Source: Gyromitra esculenta
Lineage: Eukaryota > Ascomycota > Pezizomycetes > Pezizales > Discinaceae
DNA length: 64,000 bases
Assembly (NCBI GenBank): GCA_038503075.1
Contig: JBCAML010000011.1
Coordinates: 1,736,001 to 1,800,000 of the forward strand
Direction: 5' to 3'
The translations under genes were made by a program, and so were the position numbers. The notes under the pieces were generated by a model. That model did no database searches, was not told where the DNA came from, and worked only from the letters and a program-made list of their open reading frames with translations. This document shows, one piece after another, positions 43,871-56,056 of this stretch. Within the stretch, counting starts at the first letter, position 1, and each line of letters opens with the position of its first letter.

Positions 43871-44026
43871 GTGAGATCTTCTTCTTCCCTCTAGGGTTTA
43901 TTATATATATGCTATGGCAGGGAGTCGGTAGATATATATGGTAATCGAAAACTTATGTCCTTGAACCGCACTAAACAAAACTTTAACACACGAAAAATAT
44001 ATAAAATAACTCAACCCCCTCAATCC
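43871..44026. other. Short convergent spacer
   Basis: The 3' ends of the epoxide hydrolase and the coiled-coil gene face each other. Nothing else seen. Confidence 0.5.
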
Positions 44027-44386
44027 TCAATCCTCAAGTCCCTCAATCCTCCCAATCCTCTCCAGCAAGTCCTCAATATCCTCTTCACACATCGCCAACC
44101 TAATCTCCCACTCCAACAGCGCAATCTGCAGCTCCCCTCTCGCAGTAACCAAAATCAGCAGTCGCATCCTCAGATCTTTATTCTTACCCTTCACTCCCTT
44201 CAACACATCCCCAGCTTCAATTCTTGCGGCTGTTGCTACCATCTCTGCGTTTTTCGCAGCTTCTACGATTGCTGCAGCCGCGGTAACGTCCATTGTTGCG
44301 ACCATGAGTCTGGCCTCTCTGGCGGCGACAGTAGTCTGCAGGTGCATGAGCTCTGCGGCGAGGTCTGGGGTGGTGGAGGGTGGCAT
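44027..44386 (-). CDS. Small coiled-coil hypothetical protein
   Basis: 119 residues from ATG 44386: acidic/alanine-rich, almost wholly helical heptads (LAAELMHLQTTVAAREARLM...; ELQIALLEWEIRLAMCEEDI), a predicted coiled coil. A good TATA box (TATATAAAAG, minus strand, about 44494-44503) lies about 110 nt upstream, which supports a real transcription unit. A frame beginning at ATG 44570 overlaps this promoter and was left out. Function unknown; it resembles no family I recognise. Its neighbour at 45096-45551 is also a small coiled-coil protein on the same strand, so the two may be a divergent pair. Confidence 0.55.
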   Translation of the reverse strand: MPPSTTPDLAAELMHLQTTVAAREARLMVATMDVTAAAAIVEAAKNAEMVATAARIEAGDVLKGVKGKNKDLRMRLLILVTARGELQIALLEWEIRLAMCEEDIEDLLERIGRIEGLED

Positions 44387-45095
44387 TTGGGCTGTGGGTA
44401 GCGTGGGTATAGCGGGTGGAGGGAGGGAGAGGTTTGTGGGATTGGTGGATGGGGAGTTTAGTTTGTGGGAGTTGCTGGGCTGGAAAGATTGCTTTTATAT
44501 ATGGGATGGGCAGAGTGGACTTGAAACTAGCTAGGGTTTGGCAGAGTTGGTTGGCGGTAGGAGTCGTCATGGTTATGATCGTAAGTGGGTTTTCATGATG
44601 GATATAATGCGAGTTCTGGTGGTGGGGATATGGGGGCTTTGGTTGCGATTGTGCTGGGAGCTGTACTCTAGATGTGGGATTGCTTGAAGGTGGATTTGCG
44701 GTTCGTCTGGAGAATTTGTTCGGGAGGTTAGGGTCGTTGTTTGAGGCGTGTCTAATTGATACCGAATCTGGTGGTTTTGGATTTAGTGGGTGATGGGCTA
44801 TGATTCGAATTAGATTTCCTGGGTGGCGAATAGTCCTAGTTAGTAGTATGGGAATAGTTAAACTTGCGGGGAGGATTAATGCTATATTACGAGAAATCTC
44901 GGAGAGCCTATCTATAGATTTGATTCCCTACTTATGATTAAGCGTTCAAGCAAATCTAATTTAATGAAAAAACTATGCAAAAAACAAAATAGAAATCTAA
45001 CCCTAGACCTAACCCTAAACCAAAACTGATGGGTTTTCTATTTCTACCAGGTCCATAGAGCACATATCCTGCCGTGTTGGGGGGTTTTAAATCAA
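44387..45095. other. Intergenic region
   Basis: Contains the TATA box of the gene at 44027-44386 (44494-44503). Two CCCTAA hexamers within TAACCCTAGACCTAACCCTA (about 44998-45017) are telomere-like but far too few to mean an interstitial telomere. Confidence 0.5.
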
Positions 45096-45551
45096 TCAAT
45101 CAAGTTGCTGAGTATTATCGGTACAGTCTCGCTCTAAAATCTCCCTAACTCGCTCCCGTTCCCTCCGTTCCCACAACAGCTGTCCTCGCAGTCGCCCAAT
45201 TTCCTCAGCTAACGACGCATTGTGCGAATTCAAATCATTAACTTTTGTGCGCAGCTCTATACATTCTCCGCGATGCTCCTCCAGCAGTTCTTCCGCCTGT
45301 AGCGGGATATTCCTCGCATGCCGGAACTCTTCCTCCATGGTGCTTAGTTGTCTTATTAGAACCGATTTTTCTGCTTGGAATTTTAGGTTGTTTCGCTGGA
45401 CTCGGGCTGCCTCGCACCGGGCGAGCGATAGTTGCGTTTTGTAGAATTCGCAGTCGGAGCGTGTGGCGTTGAGCTGTTTTTGGAGCACAGCAATGTCGTC
45501 GTGGTGTTTTTTTGACTGGCGCCGAGGTTGGCGGGACCAGAAGGCGACCAT
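45096..45551 (-). CDS. Coiled-coil hypothetical protein
   Basis: 151 residues from ATG 45551. A short basic head (WSRQPRRQSKKHHDD) is followed by continuous heptad repeats from about residue 18 to 145 (IAVLQKQLNATRSDCEFYKT...EEIGRLRGQLLWERRERERV), so essentially a long parallel coiled coil. No enzymatic motif, membrane segment or signal peptide. It could be a structural or adaptor protein. Single exon, intact. Confidence 0.6.
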   Translation of the reverse strand: MVAFWSRQPRRQSKKHHDDIAVLQKQLNATRSDCEFYKTQLSLARCEAARVQRNNLKFQAEKSVLIRQLSTMEEEFRHARNIPLQAEELLEEHRGECIELRTKVNDLNSHNASLAEEIGRLRGQLLWERRERERVREILERDCTDNTQQLD

Positions 45552-46209
45552 TTTGGGCTGGGTGTTTGTAGATGTTAATGATGTCTGTTACTGGTTATAG
45601 ATTTTGATTTTGGTTTAAGTGGTCTTTGCTGCGTTGTTACTTATTACATCCTGGGAGGAAGGAGTTTGTAATACCGTAATGATATTGAAAACACGTCTTC
45701 AGTTAGAAGGGGTTGTTTGGCACAAACCCGTGGAACTGGAATATTAGCTGTGGTGGCTGGGGAACAAAAAATAGTAATCTATTTCCAGTACCTTGGCTAT
45801 TCTAACTTCACTCTTTAAGCCGGTAAAAGACGGTATGTTTCAGGATTCTTTATAACTCAATTCGTGAAGCTAATATTAGAAAGCTAATTTGGTCTATAAC
45901 AAAGAAGTTGTTCAAAGAAATATTAATTACTTTACTAACGTCACATTATGATTGTCACATTACGATTGTGTTAAGCAATTACTACTTTCTAGACAAAGAG
46001 AACAAAGAGATTCAGAATTGCTTTCAAAGGATGACTTCACTTCACAGTATCCATGTAAAAATGCGGGTCACCTAAATGCTGTATCAGTTTTTATACGTCC
46101 AGTCTCAGTATTTCTTATCAGGATAATATGTAAATAATATATTTATACGTAATAATAACATGTCACCATAAATATTAACTCGCCCACCAAACAATCGATT
46201 ACATGTCTA
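45552..46209. other. Intergenic region
   Basis: AT-rich spacer. A short direct repeat (CATTATGATTGTCA / CATTACGATTGTG, about 45945-45970) is the only pattern seen. It ends at the 3' end of GH115. Confidence 0.5.
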
Positions 46210-49200
46210 CTACACTCTCCAAGACTCTGGTGGCCCCAAATATGATGGCTTGACACCGCCAAGATCAACAATAACCTTCTGGAACACAACAGCCGGCTCA
46301 ACAGCCCAAATCTTCAATGTATGTTTCCCAGGCTGAGTAATCTTGTGATTCGTAACCACGGTCCATACCGAGTCTGGTACAGCTCGATCCCAACCAGCTG
46401 GCATATCCAATGGCTTTGCATTTGGAATGAATCTCAAAACTTGTGGAGCCGCATCATCGAGTGCAATAGCGTATTTCAATGGGCGGTACGGATCTTGGTT
46501 TAGTGCTGCACCGAGGTAGAGCGTGATGTTGGCGCCGTAGGTAGGCGTGGTATAGATGTAAAGATCGTATTCCAAACGCGGTGAATCGGGGGGGTTTTGC
46601 GATGGGGCCAAAACGGGGAAGAGGGAGACGCCAGAGAGCGTGCGTCCGAGCTGGGAGATGACTTCGTATTTCGCCTCAGAGGTTGAGGTGTTATGGGATG
46701 TGTGTTCTGCGTCGATGGATATGTATTTATTCGATTCGACGAAACCGTTCTTGAAGGTGGACGGAATGGACGTTTTGTTAATTGGGAGGTTCACAGAGGG
46801 AGAGCCAAAGTTGCCGTATGAAGCGGATGAGAAGATATCTATGAAGCCAATATTATACCCTTCTGGGGCTGCGGCCCAATCAACGGAGACTTCGACCCGA
46901 ACGTCGGTTACGTCTTTGGATTGGGAATTGATGTATCCGGAGGAGGGGTTGACTTTCACCCAAGAGTTGTGGGGTTTGATAGTGAAGTTGAAAGAGTCGG
47001 TACCCTTGCTGAAAACCTCGATCCAGCGGGTCTGAGAAACGCTGAATGGGTCGAGAACAGGAAGGACAAGAGTGTTATTCCCATATGCGACTGCATTGTA
47101 GCGGTCGTCGCCAGGAACAGAACCATTGCTTGACTCGACTGAAACACCCAGAGAACCAGCGAGAGAGTTCTCTTCCAGTTGTGTCCAAGCTAAGGGTGGA
47201 AGTGTATTCCTCATTGGCTGTTGCCTGATTTCACGTACTAGTTTTAGCCGTTTTGCTGTTACGCTGGGGAACTTTGTTTACATACCAGTAATTGTATCCA
47301 AGATGGGTCTGCGACGCAAAGTGATTCCACTTGCCGTTGAGGAGTTTGTGATACTGTTCAGTGAGCTTATGGTCGTCCTGAAACCTCTTCAGCACGTAAT
47401 TCGCTAAAGAATTAGCGCTGTTACGGCGCTGACCCGCGTAAAGGTTGTTTTTGGCCGTTGAAACGTAGATATCGTGAATGATATATGCCGCATTCACAGG
47501 GTACGAGACAAGCTGGAAAAAGGCTGGTTTAGTGTCACGAGGGAGCTTGTTGTAAACTGCTTCTGCCCTCAGTGAGAGATTTTTCCATTCCCCAAGAATA
47601 GTCTCTGCCTCACGATAGTTGATAGGGCTGTAGGTGGTGGGATCGACTAATTCAAACTTTCGTCGGCCAGCGTATTTACCATATGTGTCAATGATTGAAG
47701 CTGTTTCGGCAGCGAGTTCCTCTCCGAATTCTCGTGCTGCCCAGGCGAGTTCCCAATCATAGACTTTGTTTATGGGTCCCCAAGTATCAAAGTCATAGGC
47801 AAGATTCATGAGATAATCAATTGGGACTTCCTAAAATATAGTTAGACTTGAACAACCGTAGGATGTAGGAGCAGAAGGGTAGAGGTCGTACCAACGGCTT
47901 TAAGTCACCAACATTGACGACCCATATTTGTCTGGCATTTCTTTCATATGCAAGATGCATTTGTTCCCAAACTTTTTGGAGTTGCATTGTATTGATCCAC
48001 TTGTAATCTCTTGGGTCACCGACATCTGTTATCCGATTGGAGTTAGTGTATAGTCGCGGCACACGCAGGATCACAGGATGGTTTTACAGTCAAAGTGATA
48101 GTAGACACCAGCGCCACCAATTCTATCCGTCTCATTCGCGACTGGAAGTCTTCGAATGTTGCCCCAGTTATCATCCACCCAGAGCAAGGTAACGTCATCC
48201 GGAACTCTCATCCCGGCCTCGTAATAAGATTGAATCTATAGAAATATTAGAATTTGTGCTGATAGGATAACGAATATGGTGTAACCAGGATCTTACATCT
48301 TTATACAAGCACCATACCTGCGACACTTTCGTCACGTCATCAACGTCTAACACGTCTTCCAATATCTTCCTCTGATCCGCAATGACCTTCTCAAGCAGAT
48401 CTGTAACAACATCTCCACTGAGGACATTGTCACCATTACCTCTCATCCCTATCGTCCAGTAATTTTCGTATGGCTTTCCCCTCTTTACGCCTTCAACCCA
48501 ATAGTCATGGATATTCTTCGAATTAGTAGTATAATCCCAAGTACCATTCCCAAGGGTATTCCACTCTTTCGTGCTCCGCTGCAGCGGCTCGGTATGCGAG
48601 GTGGACATAACGATACCGTAGATATCAGCCGTTTCCTGATTCTTAGGATCGTCGACACCGAACATCCCATCCCACATAGCCGGCCACAAGAAGTTTGCTT
48701 TCAATCGGAGGAGCAGCTCGAATACGAGACTATAGAACTCATGGTTATAGCCAGGTCCGTATTTCCCCGGAGGGTAGTTGTCGTTAACCCAGTTTGTTAA
48801 TGCGGGTTGTTCATCATTCAAGAAGATTCCCCTATATTTGACTGAAGGTGGACCCTGGATCCTGACAATATCAAGCGCGTAGACGCTGGAATGGCTAATT
48901 GCTGGAACATCGGCCCAGAAATACCACGGCGATACACCAATCTGTTCAGAGATATCGTAGATACCGAAGATGGAACCACGCTTGTCGCTTCCTGCAATGA
49001 CGAGGGCGGAGGTGATTCCAGGGAGTGGGTTTTTAACGAGCTGGGTTTGGAAGGACTCCCATTTTCCGGTGGTCTTTGAGATATCTATTTTCCCGGATTT
49101 AACTAGTCCATCGATGAGGCTGGACTTGCCAATGGTGCCGGCAATGATTGCAGTTGTGGATTTTGAAATAGTCGAGTTGCTTCCAAGGGTGACGGTCAAC

Positions 49201-49507
49201 GCATGACCGGTGACACGATCAAAATCTTTAGCGAGATCATTTGCAGCTCTGATCACTCCAGGCCAATCTGTGTTTAAAGTCAGCATATATTCCTTTGGAG
49301 TTGCGGGAGTTGATAGATACCATTGGAGTCCAGCAGCAATGCAGCTGTTTGTCCCCTAGCAACTAGACCAATGCTTCCATTGACCTGTTCGAAGGAAACA
49401 GTTTTCTTTTGCCCAAGCGCAGAAACGAAGAAAGGGTTGAAGAAAAGAGCAAAGATCGTCAAATATGACACCGCACGAAGGAATGGATCACGTAGCACCT
49501 TGCCCAT
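46210..49507 (-). CDS. GH115 xylan alpha-(4-O-methyl)glucuronidase
   Basis: Six exons: 49321-49507, 48318-49267, 48088-48235, 47892-48025, 47286-47830, 46210-47224 (introns 53-82 nt), all in phase, about 992 residues, as expected for fungal GH115. ATG 49507 is followed by a basic start and a hydrophobic stretch (YLTIFALFFNPFFVSALG), a signal peptide or membrane anchor. GH115 landmarks: DWPGVIRAANDLAKDF, the YDISEQIGVSPWYFWADVP block, KYRGIFLNDEQPALTNW, LLRLKANFLWPAMW, GMRGNGD, LLWVDDNWGNIRRLP, GGAGVYYHFDYVG and GDLKPLEVPIDYLMNLAYDF. It removes (methyl)glucuronic acid from glucuronoxylan. It fits with GH43 and GH3 in the same window as hemicellulose and pectin breakdown. Confidence 0.93.
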
Positions 49508-51155
49508 TGGTACGGAAATAACCACACAAAAGCGTGGATTTCGTTCAGAGAAGACGAGTGTCTCGTATGGACTGGAGAAGAAGATCCTTCCAGCCCCAAG
49601 TATTTAAATTGAAGTGAAATAGATGATAGCCGTCCATGCTTCCCGCAATCAAGGTGCTGCATAGGCATAAGACGGGTAATTTTTTAAATATTGGTAAACC
49701 GCCGATAGCATTCGATATCTCCGGACGGATCGATTACCAGGCTAAAGGAAAATAATCAAGACCTAAACCGGGTTCGTAAGATGGGTAATGCACTATCAGC
49801 CTGAATTGCGCTGGAAATGCAATTCTCTCGACTTTAGAGGAACCAATATTACTGCCAGGAATGAGATAGCCCCTTTTTGAAAAGCAAAAGGCGGGGGAAG
49901 TGTGGGAAAATCCTGGGGAAATAAGCTGGAAAGATCTCCCGTTAAGATTCTTAGCTAGGTATAGAAGTTGAATGCTGCCCTATATCGGCACTTCAGATTA
50001 GCCTGTACATATGAACCCCACATTACCGGAAATATGGATATAGTCGAGGGCCTAATGCACTTTAATTTTGACCTCATGCATATGGAAAGGTCGGGAAGCT
50101 ATGCCTAGGCTTGCTATCATTGGTCTGACGGATCCAACCAAGGCGCATGGAGAACTGGCAAGGTATATAAAGTATGTGGGGCTTGCAATTGAGGCCTAGG
50201 TCTCTGTTGTCTTGAAATGCATACCACTGACAAGTTAAGGGCTTCATCGTCGGCTATAATTATGTACGTGTAGTTGCGCGTGTATATGCGTATAATAGCG
50301 CAACAAAACACAGGTTTGGATCGGCCACTCATGGGGCCAAAGTGGTAGGTATATGTACGGTATCGATGTAATTTGAATGTAATGAGTGATTCGAAATCAA
50401 GAGTTTGGGTAATAGCCATCATTTTGCTACCGCTGCATGTGGAGTAAATGCGTGTACCCCAAGTACCTTGAAGTAGGAGCTCTGGGTATTCTGCCTGAGT
50501 GGCCCCTTGGTGTCCGTGAACAGTACTCTACTTTAGCTACTACTAGCTTTTTCTTGGCAACTAAGCCGTACTATTGCGACTTAGGGATCAGTGCTCACAG
50601 GACAAGACACCTCCTCCTTCGACAAAGATAACAGCCTCACCATATTTCCAAAGATTTCCTTGGGATATTAACCGGGAAATTCTACATCTACCACCAGGAC
50701 AGCTCACTAAGTATGCTGACTATAAATCAATCACCCCACTAACTTTAATCAGGTTCCTGGGCTAATGGTTCACGCCTATAGCGAAGAGCTCAGACTTCAC
50801 ATGGAGGCCTGTAGCAAAGGTTTCTCGAAGCGCCACTGCTTCTTCCAGGATAAGGCGATGTGGATGCAATTGCTTCGCACCGCGCTGAAAAGCCCCGAGC
50901 ACTACTTCCGGGGGGCGAGCGAAACAAAGAAATCAAAACGGTTGAGGAGCGAATGCTTTTGTTTGAAACAAAGAGAAGCCGAGAATTGTGAACGTGCAAC
51001 AAACAACAATGCAACCTCTAAAAAGGGCCGATTCTTCTCTGTAAATCATATGTGATGGAGAGCAATAAACTCCGTTAATCGAGCATCACAAACCAGTTCA
51101 ACCAGTTGGAGTTGAAGTCTTCTCATCGTTGAACAACACAGTTCACGTCGATACC
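49508..51155. other. Intergenic region between divergent genes
   Basis: Promoter side of both GH115 (minus) and the Ulp1-type gene (plus). The 15-mer GGAGGCCTGTAGCAA at 50803-50817 is identical to the inner part of the DNA-transposon terminal repeat. The open frame around it (from about 50765) has no recognisable domain. Confidence 0.5.
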
Positions 51156-54100
51156 ATGGCCGATGGATTTTATGGCCCAGGAGCGAGTGATCCGGTGTAC
51201 GAGGCCGGATTCTCGGTATATACGCCGAGACCGGCCGATATAGGGATTACGCGGCGCGTGCAATTAGGAGATGAGTCCGGAAATATAGATACCTATGTCA
51301 TTGACGCCGCGGGTTCCTTAGCGGCGTTGACCGACGATAAAAATTTCACCGAGGAAATGAGAGCTGCACGGAGGGCGACCAACCCGAAGAAATGGGTGCT
51401 GAAGGAACAGCTGGAAAAGTCCAAGATCTTTGTGAAAACCAATAAGATGAAAGATTTCGGGAGCGTAATGAATGAGAACCGCGGCCTCCTGACCGGCGAG
51501 TGGCTCACGGATGATGCGCTTAGGCCACTGCTCGAGGGATTGAATAATCAAGTTGAAAAGGCCGGAACGGATGCTTATGTTCCCAGCATTGCCCTGTCTA
51601 ATCTCCTAGCAGATAGTCGAGTTGAGGTCGCAGAGGAGGCGGAACTGCCAGCAGAAATGCTCATCAGACGATTCTGGGTTTTTCTCCAAAACAATGTTCA
51701 GCAATCAGGCAACAAGATTTTCGCTGAGTTCAAGGTCGTGGTCCGTGCAATGGAACCGAAAGTCCCGGGCACGGATAGTTTCGAAATCAGTTCCAAGAAA
51801 CTAAGGAAAAGTGGTGTGGAGTTCCTGAAGCAAGTTGGCGCTCTCGTCAAAAAAGTAGGAAAGCGCACGCCTCTCTGGTGGGCGAGAAGCGATCCTAATG
51901 TGTCTAGTGAGAACCCACCCCGAAGATATCCCTTGGATGACGATATGGATGATTTTGTTCGTCGACTGGGTGTCAGCGAGGCCCCAACTGTTGAGATTTG
52001 GGTTGGATCTGGGGGACCCATCTTGACGCATGATCTGAGACCCACGAAATCGGTTAAACCCTTGGCCGGTACTCACTGGTGGGCAACAATTATCGATTCT
52101 AGCACTGGGGAGGCATATACTCACGACTCTCTCGGAGGGTCTGACCCTAAAGCATTCACGCTGATTGGTAATCTCGCTTGGCTTCTGGAGGCTAAAACTG
52201 GCGGCGAAATCGCTGCAATCGAGGCTCTTCGTTCATTAAAAATTAATAGTAATTTTGTCTGTAAAACGCCAAAGCCAGCAGCCAATAAACAGAAAAATGG
52301 CTACGATTGCGGAATATTTGCTATAGCAAACATAGAGACATTCCTTCGCAGACTTGAGGAGTCTGCGACAACGAACTCTCATACAGCAAGACTCCTACCT
52401 GAAAGGTGGAACCCCAAACTGCGCCGCGACGAGCTCAGAAATATTAATGGAGCGGTAAGCTAGATCTATAACCCTATTTCACATCAAAATAAGATTTGCT
52501 AATATTGCTACAGCCACTAACTATAATTCCACCAGCGCAAAGGAGATACAAAATGGCATCGATAGATGCCAAGCTTAATGAGCACCCACAATCGTTCCTC
52601 GAAACTGCATTCTGGCATCTTGACAACGCTGGAGCCATCTTGCTTTCTTTCAAAGCCATTAATCCGGATTATGACCTTTATGCAAGTGTTGGCAACCCAG
52701 AGTGCGAATGCACTCCTGCGGAGCCGAATATGTGTGAATTCGACGTTGTTCCTGTTCCGGTGGGGCACAAAGTGGTACTTCAAAGGTAAATTAACATCAT
52801 ATCGCAAACGGGCTAACAGCTGATAAAATCCCATTTCGTTGTTTGTAGTACAACGAGGTTTGCTCCAGCGAGAGAAGGGGAAACTGCCGGTAGATATGAG
52901 GAACAAAATCCAACAGTGTCATCCGCTGGGCCAAAGCTCACTGATATGCGTCAGTCGCCGGTTCCAATTCAGGTTATCGAAAATATTGCTGACATACAAT
53001 CCCAGTCGACAAAAATACAGCCCCAGAACTGAAGAAGAGATACATAGCAGCACTTACCAAACAGCCCAAGGTCGTAGTCGTAAATATCAAGGACCGGGGT
53101 ACATTTATCCAAGCTAATAGTCACAGATTCCAAGAGAAGAAGACCGGTCTGATGAGTGCTGGAATTCGAATTGAGGGTTGTGCGTACCCAATGACGATAA
53201 TTGGTCAAGATTGTCTTGGTCCAATACCACAATTTTCTTATATACGGCTTATGGAGAGAACTTGGATCTGGATCTCAACGCAGCCTCCGCCTGCCCCGCC
53301 TGCCCTGCCTCTCATTCCCGTCCAACCCTCCCTCCCACAGAAGCCTGCCTCTCCCACTGAACCTGAGGCTTCTCAGAAACCTCCCTCTCCCGTTAAGCCT
53401 CCAGCTAAACCGAAAGCTGACAACCCGATTCTTACTGGAGCTAATCTGGGAACTCCCCCTCCTCAGATACCTGCTTCCGCAGCCAACACTCCTAATCTTA
53501 GCGAAACCTCCTACAATACGACTCAACGGTTATTATTTAAGCCTGTTACTGGAGTCACCGGTCCCACGACCAACCCTAATCTATCTACTACAAACGATAC
53601 TTCGCCTCAGAAGCCTGATTCCGACTCTGAAAGTCCTACCCGTAGAGGAAACCCCAATCCGCCGCCACGGGCATTCTTTAAGCCTAAGGATGAGCCCATC
53701 CCTCCCGGATCTATTCCTGGCCAATCTAGTCCGAGCACACACCCGCTTCCTCAAAGGAATCTTCCACCTGGCACTCCTCTCACATCAGGAAGTGGGGAGT
53801 CACGCGAGCCTCAAGATTCTCCAGAACCTCAAGAATCGGATAGATCTGAGATGGAAGACGTTATCCCACCCGCGACGGAGGTATTAGCGACAACATCGCT
53901 GACTAATAGAATCGCCATTGAGCATACAAGAGTCTCAAGAGCGGCTCAGAGACTCACAAGGAGGAGAAGGGAAATACGACATAAAAATCCGTTAAACAGG
54001 AGAGCGGATAGTAGCGATGATTCAATAGACGAGTATATGGATGACTATGCCCCTGGCGGCGGCACAAGGCCTCGTAAGAGACACAACGTAAGGAATAATA

Positions 54101-56056
54101 TGAATAAGCCAGCTGGAGGGTTGCCAAAACGGATTTTCGTGCTTTCGGACTCCGAGCGTGATGATGACGGCCATGACACTACTGGCATTGTCAGGCCCAG
54201 GAAACGGGTAAGAGTTTCTGAGAAGCAGAATAATTTTGAGCTTTACGCGCGTAGAGGTGCTAGGCCTACAGCAGACGTTCAAGCAAGAGTTCTGTTAAGA
54301 CCGGCGGACACTCTCCTCTACACACAGATGACGGACACTCAAACGCAGAGCTACTATGTAAGAGGAACAGAGAACACCAAAATATACCATGCGATAGTTG
54401 AGGTACTCCGCAAGGATCAAATAAAAGTGGTTCTCGAAAAGAGAATATTTAAAGGGGGCTATATAAGGATTTCAGAATATTTAATTGCGCAAAAGATTGC
54501 GATGCAGGGAGACACTCTAACGTATACAACCTCAGATCAACCAACACCTCAGGCTTTTGATTGTGAAAATGCCCATCACGCATTTTGCAGAGCCTTGGAA
54601 GCCCTTCCTCGGGACAAAAGAAGGGGAACTATCATTGTCACGGCAAGGGAGGCAGTGCCACAGCACGTGTTCTCAGTGATGGTGCGCGGAGTTGTGGGCG
54701 ATATCAGACACACAGTTCCCCGAGAAGTCTGGTTGCAAGGGGATGAAGCAATTAGGAAACATTTTACCACCCTTGGGTTTCTACAGGATAAAGAAACTTT
54801 GATTTACGAATCTGAGGCTCCGAAAGGCTCAAAATCAGTCTTTCAATATGGTATTAAGCCCCTATTGATTGCTTCCGAAGTGGCTAAAACGGTTACCATC
54901 ACCATTCAAGGCCCAATCAAGGTCATACGCACAACGATGGTCATAATGAAGGAAAAATGCCCAAACCGGCTGGCTGAAGAGTTGCCAGAAAAGGAATCGG
55001 ATACGGAGAATATATACTTAAGTGATTACCCTACGCTCGAGCCATTCCTACAGTGGTGCAGGGGTGGCGTAAGTTGGGGAGCCTGTTTCCATGAAATGCG
55101 TTACACCGATGACGTGACAATCACCTACTTTCCCCAGGGCGGGATATCCCCGACCCATAGGTTAATAGACCAAGCGGTTTTCGACGACATAAAAACGAGA
55201 ACCCTCAGTAGAAACACCATCAACGTTGAGCTTACGAAAGTCTACGAAATCCCAACAGGGGTCCTGGTTTGTCTATCTAACGATTGTTATTAACCATCAT
55301 CACCGTATAGCTGCTAACATTTTCCCCTCAGGCTGAATTACCCCCAGGACCAGTACCTATACAACTTCTCTGCATGTCGACCCGGAGCGAGGAAACGAAC
55401 TCCCAGATGGTAACCAAGGTCAGAAACGAGTGCTTCACTCAAGATTATAATCTTGCTATAACCCGTGCCAGAATAGCATATTTCTGTGGTTATGAGGACG
55501 AAGGAGCAGCGTTGCTTTCCTATCATGTTGGACTCGCCGGGGATCCGGAAGCCTGGTATCAAACACGTTCTTTGGATGAGCCCTTCGCACAGCTGGAGAG
55601 GTATCTGTCCGGCCCGAATCCGGTGCTTTTCATTAGTTCGTTCGTTAGTGCTCCATGCAATCAGTTTTCCTATATCTTAGTCCCACTAACATGGCCCAGC
55701 TGAGCGAAATTGAATCGACCGAACTCGATCAGGAACTTCTTCTGCACGCTGAAGAGATGAAGAAAGAGGAGGCTAGGGCAGCTGCGGGGGCTAGACTAAG
55801 GAGAAAGCCCGCATCTGAAGCTGCCGAAACAAACCTGCTTAGGGGGGCATCGGGCAGTGTGGAGGCATCGAGCAGCGCAGAGCCATCAGGCGCTGGGGAG
55901 TCACCAGGTGCTGGGGAGTCATCAGGCGCTGGTGAGGCATCAAGCAACGTAGGGCCATCAAGCAGTGCCGATGTTTTATATCCACCCGGCCCGGGGGTGG
56001 CAGGGCTGAATTTGACGACGCAAGGACGTAGTAGTGATCCCATAACGATAGATTGA
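51156..56056 (+). CDS. Large Ulp1-type (C48) cysteine protease domain protein
   Basis: I read one gene with exons 51156-52454, 52514-52785, 52849-52949, 53006-55260, 55332-55622 and 55700-56056, about 1524 residues; the 52950-53005 intron is the least certain. ATG 51156 (taccATGgcc). The SUMO-protease-like fold sits at residues about 250-420: His307 (GTHWWATI), Asp324 (THDSLGG), the oxyanion Gln379 and Cys385 in QKNGYDCGIFAIANIE, a complete catalytic set. After it come a compact segment, a long Pro/Ser-rich disordered part (about 600-800), a basic stretch, and an uncharacterised C-terminal region ending in a Ser/Gly/Ala-rich repeat (SSGAGES type) and DPITID. Expected activity: removal of SUMO or a related modifier. 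Ulp1 domains usually lie at the C-terminus; here about 1100 residues follow it. Confidence 0.72.

Noticed and set aside
44217..44570. 117-codon frame overlapping the coiled-coil gene
   Set aside because: It runs through the TATA box of the smaller gene and becomes low-complexity Arg/His-rich in the overlap; likely a shadow frame.
44998..45017. Telomere-like CCCTAA repeats
   Set aside because: Only two hexamers in a degenerate context; not an interstitial telomere or chromosome end.
53152..55293. Separate gene starting at ATG 53152
   Set aside because: The frame is open upstream to about 52998 and is preceded by a good branch point and acceptor that join it to the Ulp1 exons in phase; kept as an alternative in the finding.
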